14,805 nt of DNA from Clostridiales bacterium (GTDB taxonomy: Bacteria > Bacillota > Clostridia > Saccharofermentanales > UBA5734). The stretch covers positions 1 through 14,805 of the forward strand of contig SLHU01000325.1 of the NCBI GenBank assembly GCA_007135995.1. The letters run 5' to 3'. The number at the start of each line of letters is the position of its first letter. Within the stretch, counting starts at the first letter, position 1. Under the pieces are notes generated by a model. It was not told the DNA's origin and did no database searches. It saw only the letters and a list, made by a program, of their open reading frames with translations. The position numbers and the translations under genes are program-made. Shown one piece after another: positions 7,755 to 14,805 of the stretch.

Positions 7755-9137
7755 CTATTCGAGAACCGAGCGGGCAGCCTGCTGCCCGGCCAGCCAGCCG
7801 GTTGAAAAAGCAGCCTGAAGATTATAGCCGCCTGTATCGCCGTCAATGTCAAGAACTTCCCCTGCGAAAAACAAACCGGGCAGCAGTCTGGATTCCATCG
7901 TTCTGGGGTTAATCTCTGATAACCGGACACCGCCTGCTGTCACCATAGCGTCCTGATAGCCGCGGCTTTCCGTAATCTCAAGTCTAAGTCCCTTCAGGGC
8001 AGTCAGGATCGCTTCGGTTTGAGTACGGCTGGCCGACGCGGCCTTGTGATCCGTTTCGATTTCACAGTGCTGCATGATCTGTCTCAGCAAAAGTGACGGC
8101 AAGGGCAGACAGTCTGAAAGCACGTTGCTAAGATGCTTCCTGGGTTGCTGAATCAGTTTCTCCCGCAGTGTCTGCCTAAGCGCGTCTGCTGAAAGTGAAG
8201 GTAAAAAATCTATTTCTATATGACATGGGCAAGCTGAAGCGCCGCATGATTGTGCAGCCTTATTTCGATGTGCATGATCTGGATCAGCTTGATCAGCACA
8301 TTTATACGGCAGATCACGCGAAATTCTTAAGACAGCTGGCCCCGACAGCCCGTAATGGGTCCAGATCAGTTCTCCCTGCGATGAACCGATCTTCTGAGAA
8401 CCGTGTATCAGCCTCAATCTTACTAAAGGATGACTGATCCCCTGAAGTGAGCGAAATGACGTGTCTCTGAGCTTAAGGCCGGTCAGCGCCGGTCTTGCCG
8501 GCGTCAGTGAATGCCCCAGTGCGCCGGCTAGTTTATAACCGTCACCGCATGAACCCGTCTGCGGCCATGAGTATCCGCCGGTTGTGATCACAATGCAGGT
8601 GGACTGATAACAGCCCTGACTGGTCAAAATTTGAAAACCGGGATGCTGGTATGATGTCTTTAAACGTACAGGTGTTTCGTCCGGACCATTGCCTTGGCCA
8701 TCTCCAGCCCGATTACCTGAAAAAGTTATGTCTTTAACGGGCTCAGAAAAATGGAAAACTGTGCCGGCCTGACGGGCGAGGCTGGTTAAAGAATCAACAA
8801 CATCAAGCGCACGGTCAGTTTTTGGGAAAATCTTGCCATTATGCTCAGCTTTCGTCCGAAGCCCTGTCTCTTCAAGCAAGGATAAAAGATCATCTCTAAA
8901 AAAAGCTGTGAAAGCAGGATAAAGAAACTGGCCATTGCCAAAATACTGTTCAATAAAAGCCTGAAGCGGTGCACTGTTTGTCAGATTACAGCGCCCCGCA
9001 CCGCTGATCATTATTTTGCGTCCCGGTTTAGGGCCTTTTTCAAACAGCGTCACAGGCACTTGCTCTCTGGCTGCAGCGATGGCTGCTGCCAGGCCTGCTG
9101 CGCCGCCGCCGACAATCATTACTTGTCCTGTATACAT
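7755..9137 (-). CDS. FAD/NAD(P)-binding flavoprotein, BaiN/HI0933 (YhiN) family
   Basis: This is a predicted cytoplasmic FAD-dependent oxidoreductase. Characterised relatives include BaiN, implicated in bile-acid 7-dehydroxylation; the substrate here cannot be read from sequence. ATG 9137 is chosen because GGGAGG lies 6 nt upstream (9149-9144); an upstream in-frame extension to 9221 has no support. The 460 residues fit the family. Motifs are the N-terminal dinucleotide-binding GGGAAG (10-15), KPGRKIMISGAGRCNLTNS (38-55 region), TTGGYSWPQTGSCGDGY (185-201), and the C-terminal block AGGVRLSEINPRTMESR, then GLFFAGEVLDIDGDTGGYNL. Residues about 280-306 form a hydrophilic insertion with four cysteines (C280, C298, C303, C305), which is unusual; another Gly/Asp-rich insertion lies at about 140-157. 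The M23 gene begins 83 bp downstream but has its own promoter, so any shared operon would be partial. Confidence 0.9.
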   Translation of the reverse strand: MYTGQVMIVGGGAAGLAAAIAAAREQVPVTLFEKGPKPGRKIMISGAGRCNLTNSAPLQAFIEQYFGNGQFLYPAFTAFFRDDLLSLLEETGLRTKAEHNGKIFPKTDRALDVVDSLTSLARQAGTVFHFSEPVKDITFSGNRAGDGQGNGPDETPVRLKTSYQHPGFQILTSQGCYQSTCIVITTGGYSWPQTGSCGDGYKLAGALGHSLTPARPALTGLKLRDTSFRSLQGISHPLVRLRLIHGSQKIGSSQGELIWTHYGLSGPAVLRISRDLPYKCADQADPDHAHRNKAAQSCGASACPCHIEIDFLPSLSADALRQTLREKLIQQPRKHLSNVLSDCLPLPSLLLRQIMQHCEIETDHKAASASRTQTEAILTALKGLRLEITESRGYQDAMVTAGGVRLSEINPRTMESRLLPGLFFAGEVLDIDGDTGGYNLQAAFSTGWLAGQQAARSVLE

Positions 9138-9168
9138 CTTAATCCTCCCGGATATTGAACGGGCACAT

Positions 9169-9240
9169 CTGATCATCTGCCTGCCGAAGTGTATATAAGC
9201 TGATCTCGCTGCCCAGGGCAACTGATCTCACTGCCCGAAG
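9169..9240. repeat. Three degenerate direct repeats upstream of the flavoprotein
   Basis: Copies lie at 9169-9189, 9200-9214 and 9222-9240 and share CTGATC, then CTGCC. The second and third match at 14 of 15 positions over CTGATCTCGCTGCCC, and the first and third also share a CCGAAG end. Start-to-start distances are 31 and 22 bp, close to whole helical turns. They surround a weak minus-strand promoter candidate, as operator repeats often do. Confidence 0.6.
9192..9221 (-). promoter_or_regulatory. Weak promoter candidate for the flavoprotein gene
   Basis: On the minus strand, TTGCCC (9221-9216, 4 of 6) is followed after 18 bp by TATATA (9197-9192, 4 of 6), about 55 bp before the ATG. A perfect TATAAT also occurs on the minus strand at 9266-9261 but lacks a -35 at proper spacing. 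Either could be the real promoter. Confidence 0.3.
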
Positions 9241-9290
9241 CAATAAGGTGCTCTCAGCATATTATACTGCAGATCATCAGTAAATGGGTT

Positions 9291-9303
9291 TGCCAATATG
9301 GCA
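9291..9303. promoter_or_regulatory. Palindrome upstream of the lacZ promoter
   Basis: TGCCA (9291-9295) and TGGCA (9299-9303) form a perfect inverted repeat around ATA, a 13-bp symmetric site. It lies about 28 bp upstream of the candidate -35 of lacZ, a position fitting an activator or an upstream repressor site. The regulator is unknown. Confidence 0.35.
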
Positions 9304-9330
9304 CCGACATTTTTAATTGAGTAAAACAGC

Positions 9331-9358
9331 TTTTAAAATATGCCGCATAGGATATAAT
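9331..9358 (+). promoter_or_regulatory. Candidate lacZ promoter
   Basis: A perfect TATAAT (9353-9358) is preceded 16 bp upstream by TTTTAA (9331-9336, 3 of 6), a weak -35. Transcription would start near 9365 and give a leader of roughly 150 nt. A weak -35 would fit a promoter that depends on an activator, but that is inference. Confidence 0.45.
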
Positions 9359-9480
9359 GGTATTGTAGATGGCCGGACTATAAATATATTCATCATTTCG
9401 GCTTAATATTGGAACAATTTTTCAGGGCAAAGGCGTGAAAAGGCGCTATCTGTTGTCTGAGCAATCTGAAGTATTGATGA

Positions 9481-12639
<3,159 letters not shown>

Positions 12640-12732
12640 GCGTGCATGCACAAGTGTTAATATTAAAATAATGATATAAATGAGCGGCAGCTTCAGCGGG
12701 AAAGACCTCTGCAGAATATAAGATAAACAGAT

Positions 12733-12760
12733 AAAGGACAGGTTCCAGGACCTGTCCTTT
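12733..12760 (+). terminator. Rho-independent terminator of lacZ
   Basis: AAAGGACAGGT (12733-12743) pairs perfectly with ACCTGTCCTTT (12750-12760), an 11-bp stem with a 6-nt loop, followed by TCTGTTTTGT. It lies about 94 bp after the lacZ stop. The gap between them holds only A/T-rich sequence and a 10-bp GTGCATGCAC palindrome (12642-12651). Confidence 0.85.
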
Positions 12761-12810
12761 TCTGTTTTGTATCATGAATATTTCGTTTTGGCTACACATA
12801 TATAATAAGA

Positions 12811-12839
12811 TTGCATTTCTAGTCGCTATTACGTACAAT
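12811..12839 (+). promoter_or_regulatory. Promoter candidate for nrdD
   Basis: TTGCAT (12811-12816, 3 of 6) is followed after exactly 17 bp by TACAAT (12834-12839, 5 of 6). The -10 coincides with the first palindrome of the NrdR-box-like pair, so a bound repressor would block RNA polymerase. Transcription would start near 12846, with a leader of about 64 nt. Confidence 0.5.
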
Positions 12840-12878
12840 ATGTTGTAGTATCACTCAAGTTAAATACAACATGTTGAT
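12834..12878. promoter_or_regulatory. Pair of NrdR-box-like palindromes
   Basis: Box 1, TACAATATGTTGTA (12834-12847), and box 2, TACAACATGTTGAT (12865-12878), agree at 12 of 14 positions. Box 2 contains the perfect palindrome CAACATGTTG. The copies start 31 bp apart, three helical turns. NrdR is the ATP-cone repressor of ribonucleotide reductase genes; it binds paired palindromes with about this spacing and a similar A/T-rich core. The location directly before nrdD makes this assignment likely. Confidence 0.75.
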
Positions 12879-12909
12879 TTATTGACGCAAACAGCAAGGG
12901 AGTATGATC

Positions 12910-14805
12910 ATGATAACGCAGATTAGAAAAAGAGACGGCAGGCTGATGGCTTTTCATAGTGAGAAAATCACCTGGGCAATCTTCAAGGCAGCGTCAGCGG
13001 TTGGCGGCAATGATTTTGAGAAAGCAGAACAAATCACCGGCCAGGTGGTTCAGCTGGCAGATGAAAATCATCAGGATGGCATAGTCGATGTTGAAACCAT
13101 ACAGGATATTGTTGAAAAAGTCCTGATCGAAAAAGGACATGCCCGTACAGCGAAAGCGTACATTCTATATAGAGAAAAACGACGGGCTGCCAGAGAAAGC
13201 AACGCACTGATCGGCGCGACGATTGAGATGTTCAGTGATTATCTTGATGACAAGGACTGGCAGATTAATGAAAACGCGAATACGCAAAAAAGCATCAACG
13301 GACTGAATCAGTTTGTCCGCGAGAAGTTTACCCAGAGCTACTGGCTTCATGAAGTCTATCCTGAATCAGTCCGTGAGGCCCACACGGGCGGCGACATTCA
13401 CATTCATGATCTTGGTTTTTTCGGCCCTTACTGCGCCGGCTGGGATCTGAGGCAGTTGCTGACGAATGGTTTTGGCGGTATTCCGGGCAAAATCGACAGC
13501 ACACCCGCGAAGCATCTCAGATCGTTTCTTGGACATGTTGTTAACTCAACGTTTACAACGCAGGGTGAATCAGCCGGTGCCCAGGCCTGGTCATCATTTG
13601 ATACTTATTGTGCGCCTTTTATCCGGTATGACAATCTTTCGTATAAACAGGTCAAGCAGGCAATACAGGAACTGGTTTTTAATTTGAATGTACCCACCAG
13701 GGTGGGCTTCCAGTGCCCCTTCAGCAATATCACGCTCGATATTAATCCGCCTGTGACACTCAAGGACCAGTCTGTGATCATCGGCGGCAAGCTGATGCCG
13801 GAAAAATACGGCGATTTCCAGGCTGAAATGGATCTGTTCAACACGGCTTTTTGTGAGGTGATGGAGGATGGTGACGCTTCCGGCCGGGTCTTTACTTTCC
13901 CGATACCAACTGTCAACGTCACGAAAGATTTTGCCTGGGACAGTCCGGTTGTTGAACGAATCATGGATGTTACCTGCAAATACGGCATATTCTATTTCAG
14001 TAATTATGTTTCGAGCGATCTTTCGCCTGAAGACGCTTTGTCAATGTGCTGCAGGCTCCGGCTGAACACCGGTGAGCTGAGAAAACGCGGAAATGGTTTG
14101 TTCGGCGCGAATCCGATGACTGGCAGCATTGGTGTGGTGACCATCAATTTGCCCCGGATCGGGTTTTTATCGAAAACCGAAACAGAGTTTAAAGCAAGAT
14201 TATGGCAGCAGATCCAGATTGCTTCAAATAGTCTGGAGATAAAACGAAAAATGATTGAGCAGCAGACAGACAAAGGTCTTTACCCTTACTCCGCGCATTA
14301 CCTGCGCGATGTAAAAGAGCGAACGGGAAAATACTGGTTTAACCATTTCAGCACCATTGGTCTGATCGGCATGAATGAAGCCATTTTGAATATGCTGGGT
14401 GATGAGATTGATCTGACGACCGGCGAAGGCCAGGCTTTTGCGGTCAGGACGATTGAGTATATGCGGGATATTATTATTAATCTTCAGGAAGAAACCGGTA
14501 ACCAGTATAATCTCGAAGCGACACCTGCTGAAGGGACGGCTTACCGGCTGGCTCAAAAAGACTTAAATAAGTACCCTGGTATTATAACAGCCGGCAATGG
14601 TGTGCCATATTATACCAACTCATCTCAGCTTCCAGTTGGTTTTACCGACGATATTTTCGAAACACTTGATCTGCAGGATACCTTGCAAAGTCTTTATACC
14701 GGCGGTACGGTCCTGCATTTGTATCTGGGTGAAAGAGTGCCTGACAACCGCGCCGCGAAACAATTGCTGAAAAAAGCATTTGAAAACTATACGCTGCCCT
14801 ATTTG
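12910..14805 (+). CDS. nrdD: Anaerobic (class III) ribonucleoside-triphosphate reductase, 3' end outside window
   Basis: NrdD makes deoxyribonucleotides from ribonucleoside triphosphates without oxygen, using a glycyl radical installed by the radical-SAM activase NrdG. ATG 12910 is chosen because AAGGGAG (12896-12902) lies 7 nt upstream; the in-frame ATG 12904 is only 1 nt from it. The frame is open for 632 codons to the window edge. Residues 1-90 are an ATP-cone (IRKRDGR, then the GHARTAKAYILYR end), the allosteric module for overall activity. The catalytic barrel follows, with GGDIHIHDLGFFGPYCAGWDL, QCPFSNITLD (268-277), TFPIPTVNVTKDF, CCRLRLN (380-386), GLFGANPMTGSIGVVTINL, EATPAEGTAYRLA and YYTNSSQLPV. 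The C-terminal zinc-binding Cys motif and glycyl-radical site lie beyond the edge, as would nrdG if present. It is preceded by NrdR-like boxes. Confidence 0.96.
   Translation, partial: MITQIRKRDGRLMAFHSEKITWAIFKAASAVGGNDFEKAEQITGQVVQLADENHQDGIVDVETIQDIVEKVLIEKGHARTAKAYILYREKRRAARESNALIGATIEMFSDYLDDKDWQINENANTQKSINGLNQFVREKFTQSYWLHEVYPESVREAHTGGDIHIHDLGFFGPYCAGWDLRQLLTNGFGGIPGKIDSTPAKHLRSFLGHVVNSTFTTQGESAGAQAWSSFDTYCAPFIRYDNLSYKQVKQAIQELVFNLNVPTRVGFQCPFSNITLDINPPVTLKDQSVIIGGKLMPEKYGDFQAEMDLFNTAFCEVMEDGDASGRVFTFPIPTVNVTKDFAWDSPVVERIMDVTCKYGIFYFSNYVSSDLSPEDALSMCCRLRLNTGELRKRGNGLFGANPMTGSIGVVTINLPRIGFLSKTETEFKARLWQQIQIASNSLEIKRKMIEQQTDKGLYPYSAHYLRDVKERTGKYWFNHFSTIGLIGMNEAILNMLGDEIDLTTGEGQAFAVRTIEYMRDIIINLQEETGNQYNLEATPAEGTAYRLAQKDLNKYPGIITAGNGVPYYTNSSQLPVGFTDDIFETLDLQDTLQSLYTGGTVLHLYLGERVPDNRAAKQLLKKAFENYTLPYL

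Noticed and set aside
9434..9452. TGAAAAGGCGCTATCT as a catabolite-responsive (cre) site before lacZ
   Set aside because: The spacing between TG and the central CG is two bases too long for the cre consensus, and the right half does not match.
12642..12651. GTGCATGCAC palindrome just after lacZ
   Set aside because: A single 10-bp palindrome without a second copy, promoter or hairpin loop is too weak to call an operator.

Overview
The window looks like an ordinary chromosomal segment from a low-to-mid G+C, Gram-positive-type anaerobe, most likely a Bacillota/Clostridia-like bacterium. The evidence is strong purine-rich Shine-Dalgarno sequences (AGGGAGG, GGGAGG, CGGAGGT, AAGGGAG), a class A penicillin-binding protein with the Cys-containing C-terminal segment and acidic tail seen in Firmicutes, a Lon protease and EF-Tu of bacterial type, and an oxygen-sensitive class III ribonucleotide reductase. 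No species is claimed. G+C looks close to 45-50 % by eye and was not counted.

Layout. Bases 1-476 are the 3' end of an EF-Tu gene, closed by a clear terminator. lon (start about 634, ends 3081) follows with its own extended -10 promoter, then a short proB (glutamate 5-kinase without a PUA domain, ends 4060). A 14-bp perfect hairpin separates proB from three genes on the minus strand. In transcription order these are a BaiN/HI0933-type flavoprotein (9137 to 7755), a membrane-anchored M23 peptidase (7671 to 6691) and a class A PBP (6592 to 4181). The M23 gene has a very good promoter of its own. A divergent intergenic region (9138-9513) holds degenerate repeats, a short palindrome and promoter candidates. 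On its other side is a large cytoplasmic GH2 beta-galactosidase (9514-12639), closed by an 11-bp hairpin terminator. The last gene, nrdD (from 12910, running off the right edge), is preceded by two palindromes 31 bp apart that look like a pair of NrdR boxes, one of them overlapping the putative -10.

How the genes fit together. Most are independent housekeeping units: translation (tuf), protein quality control (lon), proline or osmolyte synthesis (proB), lactose/galactoside use (lacZ) and anaerobic dNTP synthesis (nrdD). The one obvious functional pairing is the M23 peptidase next to the PBP, a peptidoglycan hydrolase beside a peptidoglycan synthase.

I found no mobile element, CRISPR array, tRNA/rRNA, phage gene or defence-like cluster, and nothing that supports a new multi-gene system. 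The points most worth a second look are regulatory or structural: the NrdR-box pair, the repeats upstream of the flavoprotein, a seven-codon mini-ORF overlapping the proB start, the duplicated lon stop region, and the repeat-encoded acidic tail of the PBP.
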